From contig NZ_VAUO01000001.1 of the NCBI RefSeq assembly GCF_005796105.1, forward strand, positions 992,001-1,056,000: a DNA stretch of 64,000 nucleotides. Reading direction: 5' to 3'. The notes beneath the pieces were generated by a model. That model had not been told where the DNA came from, did no database searches, and worked only from the letters and a program-made list of their open reading frames with translations. Within the stretch, counting starts at the first letter, position 1. Every line of letters begins with the position of its first letter. Source of the DNA: Pseudomonas mosselii (GTDB lineage: Bacteria > Pseudomonadota > Gammaproteobacteria > Pseudomonadales > Pseudomonadaceae). Positions 43,837 through 52,359 of the stretch are shown here, piece by piece. A program made the translations under genes and the position numbers.

Positions 43837-46668
43837 TCAGCGCTCCAGCTCACCCAACCAGTACGCCACATCCACCTCGTCGATCTGCTCGGGCCGCAGG
43901 AAACGCTCGGCGTAATGCTGGTAAACCCCGCTACTCAGGAACAGGCGCAGCAACTGCGGATCGACATGCCGGTCACGCGCCATGAACACCAGGATCTTGA
44001 TCGACTCGCTGAGGCTCTTGGGCGCCTTGTACGGGCGGTCGGCGGCGGTCAGCGCCTCGAAGATATCGGCGATGGCCATCACCCGCTCGGGGATGCTCAA
44101 GGCCTCTTCGCCTAAGCGGCGCGGATAACCGGTGCCGTCGAGTTTTTCGTGGTGATTGCCGGCGATAGAGGGCACTCGCCTGAGCTGACGCGGGAACGGC
44201 AGCGAGCTGAGCATGATGATGGTTTGCACGATATGTTCGTTGATCTTGAAGCGTTCCTCATCGTTGAGGGTGCCGCGACGAATCGACAGGTTGTACAGCT
44301 CGCCCAGGTCGCTGGCATGCGCCGGCAGGCGCATGTCGAACCCCCAGACATTACGCGGGTCCTCCCGGGTAACCGGCGGTTTGCGCGCCCCCCAGGGCAC
44401 GCGATGCTCGGGACGGTCGGCGAGCAACGGCTCGGCCACCGGCAGCGGTGCCGCTGGCACTTGGGCCAGGCGCGCCTGCTCATCGCGGGAAATTCCCAAG
44501 CGGTCATCGAAATGCCGTAACCACCGACGCTGACCAATACGTTGCAAGCGCTCGACATCAGCCTGCTGCATGAACTCGCCACCGATATTGGCCTGGGCGA
44601 CGAAGGCGAATTCCTCTTGCAACGCGGCCTGGCAACGCTCCCGCGCCTGTTGCAAGGGTATGGCCTGCCCACCAGCGGCCAGACCCTGCCAGTAGGCAAT
44701 ATCAGCGTCGCGCCAAAGCACTTCGAAGCGCATGCGAACTTCGTGAATGCGGTTGTACAGCGCCTCAAGCTTGGTCGCCTTGTCCACCACGTACTCGGGG
44801 CTGGTGATCTTGCCGCAATCGTGCAGCCAGGCGGCCACGCGAAACTCATAACGTTCGGCCGCGCTCATGCTGAAGTCGGCGTAAGGCCCGCTGTCGGCTT
44901 GTACGGCTTGATCCAGCAGCATCTGAGCCAACTGCGGGACGCGCTCGCAATGTCCGCCGGTGTAGGGACTCTTGGCGTCGATGGCATCGGCCAGCAGCTT
45001 GATCAACGCGTCCATCAAGCGCTGCTGCGCCTCTACCAACTGACGCGTCTCGATGGCCACCGCTGCGGCGCCGGACAGCTCCTCGACGAAGCGCCGGAAC
45101 GGCTCGCCTGCGGGCGCGTCGTCCAGTTGCAGCACCAGCATGCCAAGCAGAGCCTGGCTGCGGTCATCCAGCGCAACCGCAAGGCTGTGCCCCTGCAGTG
45201 CCATGCCTTGGATGACTTCGGCGGCCAACGCCTGGCGATCCCCCTCGCCCAACGCCAGCTCGGCCGGATACCCCTCGCCCCGACAGGCAGCCGCCAGACA
45301 CAGACGTCCACGCTCAGGTTCGAACAGGTACACCGCGCCCGCGCGCACCCCAGCAGCTTCCACCAAATGTGTCAGCACGCCATCGAGCATGCGCTCCAGG
45401 TCGCTTTCCCGGCTCAAGGTCAAGGTCATGGCCTGAAAGCCGCGAATCGTACCGGACATGCCGCTGAGCACCTGACTCAGCTCGCGCACCTCGCAGACCC
45501 GCGAGGCCACCCCCATCTGGCGACTGAAGTCGAAGCTGGCCAGGTCGCGCACCTGGTCGGCGAGCAAGCGCAACGGGCGCCCGATACGCTGGCCGAGCAA
45601 GACACCGACCAGCAGCAGAACGGCAATCAGCGCTGCCGTCCAGAGAAGTTGCTCGAACAATACCTTGCGGGCACTGGCCAACAGCTCGTGGGCCGGTACG
45701 GCGATCAGCACCTGCAGGTCCTGCCCGGCCAGCGTCAGTTGTATGCGCATGCCGTACCAGGCCTGCCCGTCCACTTCGTACCGCATTGGCCGGGCCCCCT
45801 GTGCAGGGTCGGCGTGAAGCCGCTCAAGGCTGGGAATCCCCAGCTCGGCCAAACGCGACAGACGTACCTGCTCGTTCTCACGCACGATGACCCGCTGCAG
45901 GTCCGGGTAGGCCACCACACTGCCCTGGCTGTCGAGCACAGCGATTTCGGTGCCGGGCGTCATGCGCAGGTCACGGCTCTCGCTGGCCAGGTCATTGACC
46001 GAGACATCCATGCCGATCACCGCAGCGCCGTCGACACTGCGCTGGGCCATGCTCAGGCCGATCTCGCGCGTGGTGAAGAACACATAAGGGTGCGTGAGTA
46101 CCGTTGCGGGTTGGGCCGAGGCATCGATGAACCAGGGGCGCGTACGTGGATCGTAGCGGTAGTCCGGCCGCGACTGGGTCGCCAACAGGCTCAAGGCGCG
46201 GTCGTAGAAACGCCATTCTCCGCGCGGCGTACCGTCAGCCCCGTGGCTGACGCTCTGCACCAGAAATGCCGTGCCTTCAGGGGCGGCGAAGCGTTCGCGC
46301 AACGCCTGGTCGCGCAGGCCACGCACCAGCAGGAAGTCGCCGTTGGAATAGCCGAGATAGGCGGCGCTGAGCATACGGTTGGCGTCGAGGGTGGCGACCA
46401 GCGGCGCCAGGCGTTGCTGTAACTCGCCGCCCGTCGGCATGACCGCCAGCAGGCGCAGGCTGCTTTGCGCAGGATCGACCAGGCGCCGGGCGCGCTCATC
46501 GATGGTCTTGCCGACTTGCTGCGCGGCGTCACCGGCAGCGGCCACCAAGGTCTGGCTCAGCCCCCGATAACCTTGCCAGGCAAGGCCAGCGCCCAGCAGC
46601 AGCATCCCCAGCACGATCGCCAGCGCCACCACCACCTGCAACGAAATACCTCGTCCCGACGGGTTCAT
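43837..46668 (-). CDS. Membrane HD-GYP phosphodiesterase with Cache-like sensor and GAF domain
   Basis: 943 residues. TM1 about 10-31, a periplasmic dCache-like sensor (about 32-335; YDPRTRPWFIDA is a Cache motif), TM2 about 340-360, HAMP-like linker, GAF-like domain (about 420-545), then HD-GYP. Metal and GYP residues are present: GGHCERVP (His573), LHDCGK (His616-Asp617), NHHEKLDGTGYP (839-849). About 190 residues are inserted between the HD half and the GYP half (roughly 640-800), far longer than in typical HD-GYP. It should hydrolyse cyclic di-GMP in response to an external small ligand. It is a lone gene. Confidence 0.9.
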   Translation of the reverse strand: MNPSGRGISLQVVVALAIVLGMLLLGAGLAWQGYRGLSQTLVAAAGDAAQQVGKTIDERARRLVDPAQSSLRLLAVMPTGGELQQRLAPLVATLDANRMLSAAYLGYSNGDFLLVRGLRDQALRERFAAPEGTAFLVQSVSHGADGTPRGEWRFYDRALSLLATQSRPDYRYDPRTRPWFIDASAQPATVLTHPYVFFTTREIGLSMAQRSVDGAAVIGMDVSVNDLASESRDLRMTPGTEIAVLDSQGSVVAYPDLQRVIVRENEQVRLSRLAELGIPSLERLHADPAQGARPMRYEVDGQAWYGMRIQLTLAGQDLQVLIAVPAHELLASARKVLFEQLLWTAALIAVLLLVGVLLGQRIGRPLRLLADQVRDLASFDFSRQMGVASRVCEVRELSQVLSGMSGTIRGFQAMTLTLSRESDLERMLDGVLTHLVEAAGVRAGAVYLFEPERGRLCLAAACRGEGYPAELALGEGDRQALAAEVIQGMALQGHSLAVALDDRSQALLGMLVLQLDDAPAGEPFRRFVEELSGAAAVAIETRQLVEAQQRLMDALIKLLADAIDAKSPYTGGHCERVPQLAQMLLDQAVQADSGPYADFSMSAAERYEFRVAAWLHDCGKITSPEYVVDKATKLEALYNRIHEVRMRFEVLWRDADIAYWQGLAAGGQAIPLQQARERCQAALQEEFAFVAQANIGGEFMQQADVERLQRIGQRRWLRHFDDRLGISRDEQARLAQVPAAPLPVAEPLLADRPEHRVPWGARKPPVTREDPRNVWGFDMRLPAHASDLGELYNLSIRRGTLNDEERFKINEHIVQTIIMLSSLPFPRQLRRVPSIAGNHHEKLDGTGYPRRLGEEALSIPERVMAIADIFEALTAADRPYKAPKSLSESIKILVFMARDRHVDPQLLRLFLSSGVYQHYAERFLRPEQIDEVDVAYWLGELER

Positions 46669-46936
46669 GCCGACCCCGCCCCGCAGCCTGACGGCCGAAC
46701 AGCGTGAATGCTCGATACGCAGCCCATCCGGGGTGCTCCCTGTGACCGTTGGATCAGTGTAATCAGCCAGGACGATCGTGCCGGCCTGATGGCGACCACA
46801 GGCAACTAGGCTGTATGAAGCGTGGCACAGGGATGATGAAGGCTCCAGTTTCGAGGCGATTGAGTCGCGCGTGCGTGAGGGGCAGGCTCACTCAGCCCTT
46901 CAGGCCAAGCGACGCCCCGGCTTCACTGCGGCCTGA

Positions 46937-47932
46937 TCACTTGGCCGAGGCGGCCTCGACCATGGCCGCCTCAGGGCGGCGGGCATATCGCTGGGCGAGC
47001 GCTGCGCAGACCATCAGCTGGATCTGGTGGAAGATCATCAGCGGCAGGATCAACAGGCCGATGGTGCTGCCGGCGAACAGCACCTGGGCCATCGGCACGC
47101 CGGTGGCCAGACTTTTTTTCGAGCCACAGAACAGGATGGTGATGCGGTCTTCGATGCAGAAGCCCAGCCACTTGCCCAACAGCGCAGTGATACCCAGCGA
47201 CAACGCCAGCACCACACAGCAACCCAGCACGATCATCGCCAGCATGCTCGGCGGCACTTGTTGCCACAGCCCCCCGATCACCGCAGCACCAAACGCCGAG
47301 TACACCACCAGCAGGATCGACCCTTGGTCGACGAACTTCAGCCACGCCTTGTTACGTCCGACCCAGTCACCGATCCAGCGGCGCGCAATCTGCCCGGCGA
47401 CGAACGGCACCAGCAGTTGCAGGCTGATCTTGCGAATCGCCTCCAGGGTGGAGCCGCTGTCTCCGTGCACGCCCATCAGCAGTGCCACCAGCATCGGCGT
47501 GACGAAGATACCGATCAGGCTCGACGCCGCCGCGCTACAAATGGCCGCCGGCACGTTACCGCGCGCCAGCGAGGTGAAAGCAATCGCCGATTGCACGGTA
47601 GCCGGCAGCGCGCACAGGTACAAAAAGCCCAGGTACAGCTCGTTGCCCACCAGCGGCAACAGCACCGGTTTCAGCGCAATACCGATCAGCGGGAACAGCA
47701 CGAAGGTGCAAACGAATACCAACAGGTGCAAACGCCAGTGCCCGGCACCGGCAAAGATCGCCTCGCGTGAAAGCTTGGCGCCATGCAGGAAGAACAACAG
47801 GCCGATGGCCAGATTGGTGATCCAGTCGAAGATCACTGCCACGTGGTCGCGCGCCGGCAGCACGGTGGCGATCGCCACCACGGCGATCAAGGTCAAGGTG
47901 AAATTGTCCGGCAAGAAACGCGAGCGGGCCAT
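46937..47932 (-). CDS. Bile-acid:sodium symporter-like transporter (SBF-like, BASS superfamily)
   Basis: 331 residues from the ATG at 47932 (AGGACTGGACAG upstream); an ATG 45 bases earlier is less supported. There are about ten helices. DNFTLTLIAVVAIATVLPA and NLAIGLLFFLHGAKLSREAI mark the SBF-like (YfeH-type) group, as do LCALPATVQSAIAFTSLARGN and ILFCGSKKSLATGVPMAQVLF (the sodium-site crossover helices). The substrate is unknown. It is divergent from an AraC regulator, which probably controls it. Confidence 0.88.
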   Translation of the reverse strand: MARSRFLPDNFTLTLIAVVAIATVLPARDHVAVIFDWITNLAIGLLFFLHGAKLSREAIFAGAGHWRLHLLVFVCTFVLFPLIGIALKPVLLPLVGNELYLGFLYLCALPATVQSAIAFTSLARGNVPAAICSAAASSLIGIFVTPMLVALLMGVHGDSGSTLEAIRKISLQLLVPFVAGQIARRWIGDWVGRNKAWLKFVDQGSILLVVYSAFGAAVIGGLWQQVPPSMLAMIVLGCCVVLALSLGITALLGKWLGFCIEDRITILFCGSKKSLATGVPMAQVLFAGSTIGLLILPLMIFHQIQLMVCAALAQRYARRPEAAMVEAASAK

Positions 47933-48013
47933 CTGTCCAGTCCTGTGTTGTGCGGGTTGCCGGCCTACCTTAGCCATGTTCGAATTAACCGACTAACGGG
48001 ATGAGGGCAAAAA

Positions 48014-48811
48014 ATGTCGATAAACGGACAACCTACAGTTCATCAGCGCATCGTTCCCGCCCTGAAAACCTTGCCGCGCCCGGTGTACGCTCGCACCGAG
48101 TCGCTGGTGCGCCCGGAGCGCACCCCCATGCACCGCCACCCCTGGGTGCAGTTGTCCTACGCAATCCGCGGGGTATTGCACGTGCATACCCCCACCGGCA
48201 GCTTCGTCGCCCCGCCGCAGCGTGCGGTGTGGATGCCACCGGATATGGACCATGAGGTGTTCAGCTTCGCCAACACCGAAATGCGCGGTCTGTACCTGGA
48301 TCCGCAACTGTTCGACGCGGCGCACAGCCGTTGCCGGGTGATCGAGATTACGTCACTGACCCACGAGCTGATCAAGCAGTTCTCGTCACGCCCGCCCGAG
48401 TACGACGAAGACGGCGAGGATGGCCGGCTGGCCAGGGTACTGGTAGACCAACTGCGCGCAGCGCGTGAGGTCAGCCTGTCGCTGCCACTGCCACAGGATG
48501 CACGGGTGTTGCAGCTGTGCCGGCAGTTGCAGGATGCCCCGGACGACAATCGCACCCTGGGCGAATGGGGCGAGGCGCTGGGCGCGTCGGAGAAAACCTT
48601 ACGGCGCATTTTGCTGCGCGAGACTGGCTTGACCTTTCGCAGTTGGCGCCAGCGTATGCGCCTGCTGGGCGCGCTGGAAGCGCTGGGGCGTGGCACGGCA
48701 GTAACCCAAGTGGCGTTGAATGCAGGGTATTCATCGACATCGGCGTTCATTGCCGCGTTTCGCGAGCAATTTGGCGTAACGCCAGGCGATTTTTTCCCCG
48801 CAGTGCGTTGA
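48014..48811 (+). CDS. AraC-family regulator (NimR-like, cupin plus HTH)
   Basis: 265 residues. N-terminal cupin: RTPMHRHPWVQLSYAIRGVLHVHTPTGSFVAPPQRAVWMPPDMDHEV (about 36-80). C-terminal AraC domain: TLGEWGEALGASEKTLRRILLRETGLTFRSWRQRMRLLGALEAL, then VALNAGYSSTSAFIAAFREQFGVTPGDFF. GAGGG stands 6 bases before the ATG. The gene is divergent from the SBF-like transporter, the usual set-up for this group of regulators. Confidence 0.9.
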   Translation: MSINGQPTVHQRIVPALKTLPRPVYARTESLVRPERTPMHRHPWVQLSYAIRGVLHVHTPTGSFVAPPQRAVWMPPDMDHEVFSFANTEMRGLYLDPQLFDAAHSRCRVIEITSLTHELIKQFSSRPPEYDEDGEDGRLARVLVDQLRAAREVSLSLPLPQDARVLQLCRQLQDAPDDNRTLGEWGEALGASEKTLRRILLRETGLTFRSWRQRMRLLGALEALGRGTAVTQVALNAGYSSTSAFIAAFREQFGVTPGDFFPAVR

Positions 48812-49001
48812 GAGGATGGGGCCTGACGGCGCCCCTCTAAAACGTCGGTAACAACGATACATACTACGTATGACTAGTACCTCGCACAGGCCGATCCCTG
48901 CCTTGGCATACGCCAGGGCGTGCGCTGACTGGCTGCGTGATGGCACTCGCGCCAGTATCCAAACCCTTCTAGCACGCGTCCTGTAGTCGGATTTTCCTGC
49001 G

Positions 49002-49007
49002 TATAAT
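49002..49007 (+). promoter_or_regulatory. -10 element of the endonuclease gene
   Basis: A perfect TATAAT within GCGTATAATCGCGG, 31 bases before the ATG at 49039. No good -35 is seen at the usual spacing. Confidence 0.4.
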
Positions 49008-49038
49008 CGCGGCTTTTTCCGACACTGATCTACGCCTC

Positions 49039-49986
49039 ATGAAAACACTGTTGTATGCGGCATCGTTATTCTTCACCCTCCTCCCCAGTGCCTTCGCCAG
49101 TCCCCCGGCGACCTTCACCGAAGCCAAGGTCGTCGCCAAGCAGAAGATCTACCTCGACCAAGCCAGCAGCGCGCAGGGTGACCTGTACTGCGGTTGCAAA
49201 TGGACCTGGGTAGGCAAGTCCGGCGGGCGAATCGACCCAGCCTCTTGCGGCCTGCAGGCGCGCAAGCAACAAACCCGTGCCGAGCGCACCGAGTGGGAGC
49301 ACATCGTCCCGGCCTGGACCTTCGGGCACCAGCGCCAATGCTGGCAGAACGGCGGGCGTGAAGCCTGTGTCGACAACGACCCAACCTTCCGCGCCATGGA
49401 AGCCGACCTGTTCAACCTCTACCCAGCCGTGGGCGAGGTCAATGGCGACCGCAGCAACTTCAACTACGGCATGGTCAGCGGCAATACCCAGCAATACGGC
49501 CAGTGCACGACCAAGATCGACTTCGTGCAAAAGACCGCCGAGCCGCGCGACGCGGTCAAGGGCCTGGTGGCGCGCACTACGTTCTACATGTTCGACCGCT
49601 ACCAACTGAGCATGTCGCGCCAGCAACAGCAGGTGCTGATGGCGTGGAACAAACAATACCCGGTGAGCGCCTGGGAACGGCAGCGCGACCAGCGCATCGC
49701 TGCTGTAATGGGCCACCACAACCCGTTCGTCACCGGTGAGCGCACCTGGATCATGGGCTACAAACCGGCCGGCGCCAGTGCCACGCTCGCCAGCGCCCCG
49801 CGCAAGCCCTCCACCGCCCCCAATGCCAGCCAGGGCGCCGTGCTGGGCAACCGCAACAGCCAGGTCTATCACCTGGCCAGCGGCTGCCCTGGCTACAGCC
49901 AGGTTTCAGCCAAGAACCAAGTAGCGTTCGAATCCGAAGCCCAGGCGCAGGCGGCGGGCTATCGCAAAGCGGGTAACTGCAAATAA
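49039..49986 (+). CDS. endA: Endonuclease I (EndA/NucM), extended C-terminus
   Basis: 315 residues; signal peptide 1-20 (SAFA|SP), so periplasmic or secreted. The catalytic beta-beta-alpha-metal site is EWEHIVPAW (His88), with DLFNLYPAVGEVNGDRSNF (Asn126 and neighbours) binding Mg. Several Cys (51, 53, 70, 101, 110) fit the disulphides of the family. EndA itself is about 235 residues; here a linker and about 50 extra residues (LGNRNSQVYHLASGCPGYSQV to GYRKAGNC) form a second small Cys-containing domain, like the one at the end of some secreted thermonuclease-like proteins. It degrades DNA non-specifically. Confidence 0.9.
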   Translation: MKTLLYAASLFFTLLPSAFASPPATFTEAKVVAKQKIYLDQASSAQGDLYCGCKWTWVGKSGGRIDPASCGLQARKQQTRAERTEWEHIVPAWTFGHQRQCWQNGGREACVDNDPTFRAMEADLFNLYPAVGEVNGDRSNFNYGMVSGNTQQYGQCTTKIDFVQKTAEPRDAVKGLVARTTFYMFDRYQLSMSRQQQQVLMAWNKQYPVSAWERQRDQRIAAVMGHHNPFVTGERTWIMGYKPAGASATLASAPRKPSTAPNASQGAVLGNRNSQVYHLASGCPGYSQVSAKNQVAFESEAQAQAAGYRKAGNCK

Positions 49987-50130
49987 GCCAGGCCCACGGC
50001 CAGATGAACGAATCTTCATTTTGGCCGTAGCGCCCTGATCGCGCGGCGCATCGCCGCTGGCGCCCACTGGCCGGGCGCCAGCGTCTTGAGACATGGCCAG
50101 GGCTTGCGTAGCATCCGCGACCCTTGCCAG

Positions 50131-50158
50131 CTTCTGTGGGAGCGGGCTTACCACGCGA
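50131..50158. repeat. Single REP half-palindrome
   Basis: CTTCTGTGGGAGCGGGCTTA then CCACGCGA resembles the TGTGGGAGCGGGCTTG REP family seen at 11424-11540. It is a solitary copy in the 240-bp gap between endA and the PBP2 gene. Confidence 0.5.
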
Positions 50159-50226
50159 CTGCATGCGCAGCCTGGCCGACGTTGCCAGCGCGGCCCCCCC
50201 CCACGCCTGATCTCGCCGAGCCACCG

Positions 50227-52116
50227 ATGCCACAACCCATTCCCCTCAAGGACCACGAAACGGAAAAGAGCCTGGTCAACCGCCGGTTGCTGGCCTGCGC
50301 CGCACTGGTAATGGGACTGGTGGCCGTACTGGTCGGCCGACTCTACGTGCTGCAGGTGTTGCAGCATGATCAACAGAGCGCGGTGTCGGAAAACAACCGC
50401 GTGCACGTACTGCCCATCGCGCCGGAGCGCGGCCTGATCTACGACCGTAACGGCGTGGTGCTGGCCGACAACAAGCCCAGCTTCAACCTCACCATGACCC
50501 GTGAGCGGGCCGGCGACACGGCCAAGGTACTCGACACCCTCACGCAGATCCTCGGCCTGTCCGAAGATGACCGCCACCAGTTCGACAAGGACTTGCGCCG
50601 TGGGCGCAAACCGTTCGAGCCGGTCACGGTGATGGTCGGGCTCAGCGAAGAGCAGATTGCCCTGATCGCGGTGAACCAATTCCGCCTGCCAGGGCTTGAG
50701 GTCGAGCCGCAGTTCATCCGCCAATACCCGCTGGCCGAACACTTCGCCCATTCGGTGGGTTACGTGGGGCGCATCAACGAAAAGGAAGCCAAGACCCTCG
50801 ACAGCACCGAGTACCGTGGTACCGAGTCGATCGGCAAGACCGGTATCGAGCGCTTCTACGAAAACGAACTGCACGGCCATGTGGGCTATGAAGAAGTCGA
50901 GACCAATGCCCAAGGTCGGGTGATGCGCGTGCTGCGCCACCACGACCCGATACCGGGCAAAGACATCGTCCTTAGCCTGGATGCGCACCTGCAACAGGCC
51001 GCGGAAAAAGCCCTGGGCGACCGGCGCGGCGCGGTCGTGGTACTGGACCCGTCCAACGGTGACGTGCTGGCGATGGTCAGCAACCCGAGCTTCGATCCCA
51101 ACCTGTTCGTCAAGGGCATCAGCTACAAGCAATACGCCGCGCTGCGCGACTCGCTCGACCGGCCATTGTTCAACCGCGTGCTGCGTGGGCTTTACGCACC
51201 GGGCTCGACGGTCAAGCCCGAGGTGGCCATCGCCGGCCTGGACAGCGGCGTGATCACCCCCGGCAGCCGGGTGTTCGACCCCGGCTACTACGAGCTGCCC
51301 AACTATGACCACAAGTACCGCAACTGGAACCGCAGCGGCGACGGCTGGGTGGACATGTACACCGCCATCATGCGCTCCAACGACACCTATTTCTACGACC
51401 TGGCCCATAAGCTCGGCATCGACCGCCTGCACGACTACATGGCCGAGTTCGGCCTGGGGCAGAAGGTTTCGCTGGATATGTTCGAAGAGGCGCCTGGGTT
51501 GATGCCCTCGCAGGCCTGGAAGCGCGCCACTCGGCGTCAGGCCTGGTTCCCCGGCGAGACGTTGATCCTCGGCATCGGCCAAGGCTACATGCAGGTCACC
51601 CCGCTGCAACTGGCCCAAGCCACCAGCCTGCTTGCCAGCAAAGGCGTTTGGCACCGCCCGCACCTGGCAACACGCGTCGGCGACCAGACGCCGGTCGATC
51701 CTCATCCAATGCCCGACATCGTGCTGCACGACAAACGCGCCTGGGATCAGGTCAGCCAGGGTATGCAGATGGTCATGCACGACCCGCGCGGTATCGCCCG
51801 TGCCGCCGCAGCGGGCGCGCAGTATCGCATTGCGGGCAAGAGCGGCACGGCGCAAGTGGTCGCGATCAAGCAGGGGGAGCGCTACGACCGTAACAAGACC
51901 CTTGAGCGTCACCGCGACAATGCCCTGTTCGTCGGCTTCGCCCCCGCCGATCACCCGGCGATGGTCGTGGCAGTAATGATCGAGAACGGCGAGGCCGGCG
52001 GACGCGTGGCCGGTCCGGTGGTGCGGGAGGTGATGGATGCCTGGCTACTCGACGACCAGGGCCACTTGAAAGCGCAATTTGCGGGCAATACGGGATCGGC
52101 GGTGCCACACAGCTAG
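50227..52116 (+). CDS. mrdA: Penicillin-binding protein 2 paralogue (transpeptidase)
   Basis: 629 residues from the ATG at 50227; upstream in-frame sequence includes REP DNA and is not coding. One membrane anchor at about 20-43 (LLACAALVMGLVAVLVGRLYVLQVL), the PBP dimerisation domain, and a transpeptidase domain with Ser327-T-V-Lys330 (APGSTVKPE), Ser384-Asn-Asp and Lys538-Ser-Gly (GKSGTAQVV). It makes cell-wall cross-links during elongation. It stands alone; rodA, mltB and rlpA, which usually accompany the main mrdA, are not here, so this is probably the second PBP2 copy known in the P. putida group. Confidence 0.9.
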   Translation: MPQPIPLKDHETEKSLVNRRLLACAALVMGLVAVLVGRLYVLQVLQHDQQSAVSENNRVHVLPIAPERGLIYDRNGVVLADNKPSFNLTMTRERAGDTAKVLDTLTQILGLSEDDRHQFDKDLRRGRKPFEPVTVMVGLSEEQIALIAVNQFRLPGLEVEPQFIRQYPLAEHFAHSVGYVGRINEKEAKTLDSTEYRGTESIGKTGIERFYENELHGHVGYEEVETNAQGRVMRVLRHHDPIPGKDIVLSLDAHLQQAAEKALGDRRGAVVVLDPSNGDVLAMVSNPSFDPNLFVKGISYKQYAALRDSLDRPLFNRVLRGLYAPGSTVKPEVAIAGLDSGVITPGSRVFDPGYYELPNYDHKYRNWNRSGDGWVDMYTAIMRSNDTYFYDLAHKLGIDRLHDYMAEFGLGQKVSLDMFEEAPGLMPSQAWKRATRRQAWFPGETLILGIGQGYMQVTPLQLAQATSLLASKGVWHRPHLATRVGDQTPVDPHPMPDIVLHDKRAWDQVSQGMQMVMHDPRGIARAAAAGAQYRIAGKSGTAQVVAIKQGERYDRNKTLERHRDNALFVGFAPADHPAMVVAVMIENGEAGGRVAGPVVREVMDAWLLDDQGHLKAQFAGNTGSAVPHS

Positions 52117-52279
52117 TACCCTGTCTGGCAAATAGGCGATTCGCTTTCGCCGATGCCTTGGCTGCCTGCCCCCAGGACACTCGTGTGCTCACGATCGCAA
52201 CGCGGTGCCCGGCCCCTTTGCGGTAGGGTCCATAGGCCCTGCGTCAATAAGAGCCATCCGCATCTGCAAGGTTTTTCAT

Positions 52280-52298
52280 ACAATTGATAGTCATTCGC
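52280..52298. promoter_or_regulatory. Candidate Fur box upstream of the orphan fecR-like gene
   Basis: ACAATTGATAGTCATTCGC matches the 19-base Fur consensus at about 12 positions, including the central TGATA-TCATT core. It lies 62-80 bases before the FecR-type start. Score it with a Pseudomonas Fur matrix before relying on it. Confidence 0.4.
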
Positions 52299-52359
52299 CA
52301 TTAATCCGTTCTCGCGCCCCCCTTCCCGGAGGTAGAATGCCGCAAAACCGGGAGCCCCA

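Noticed and set aside
44542-46422. 626-codon plus-strand frame opposite the HD-GYP gene
   Set aside because: It is a shadow of a well-supported 943-residue protein.
49906-51954. 682-codon minus-strand frame opposite PBP2
   Set aside because: The sense strand encodes a complete PBP2 with all three transpeptidase motifs; the antisense frame has no domain features.
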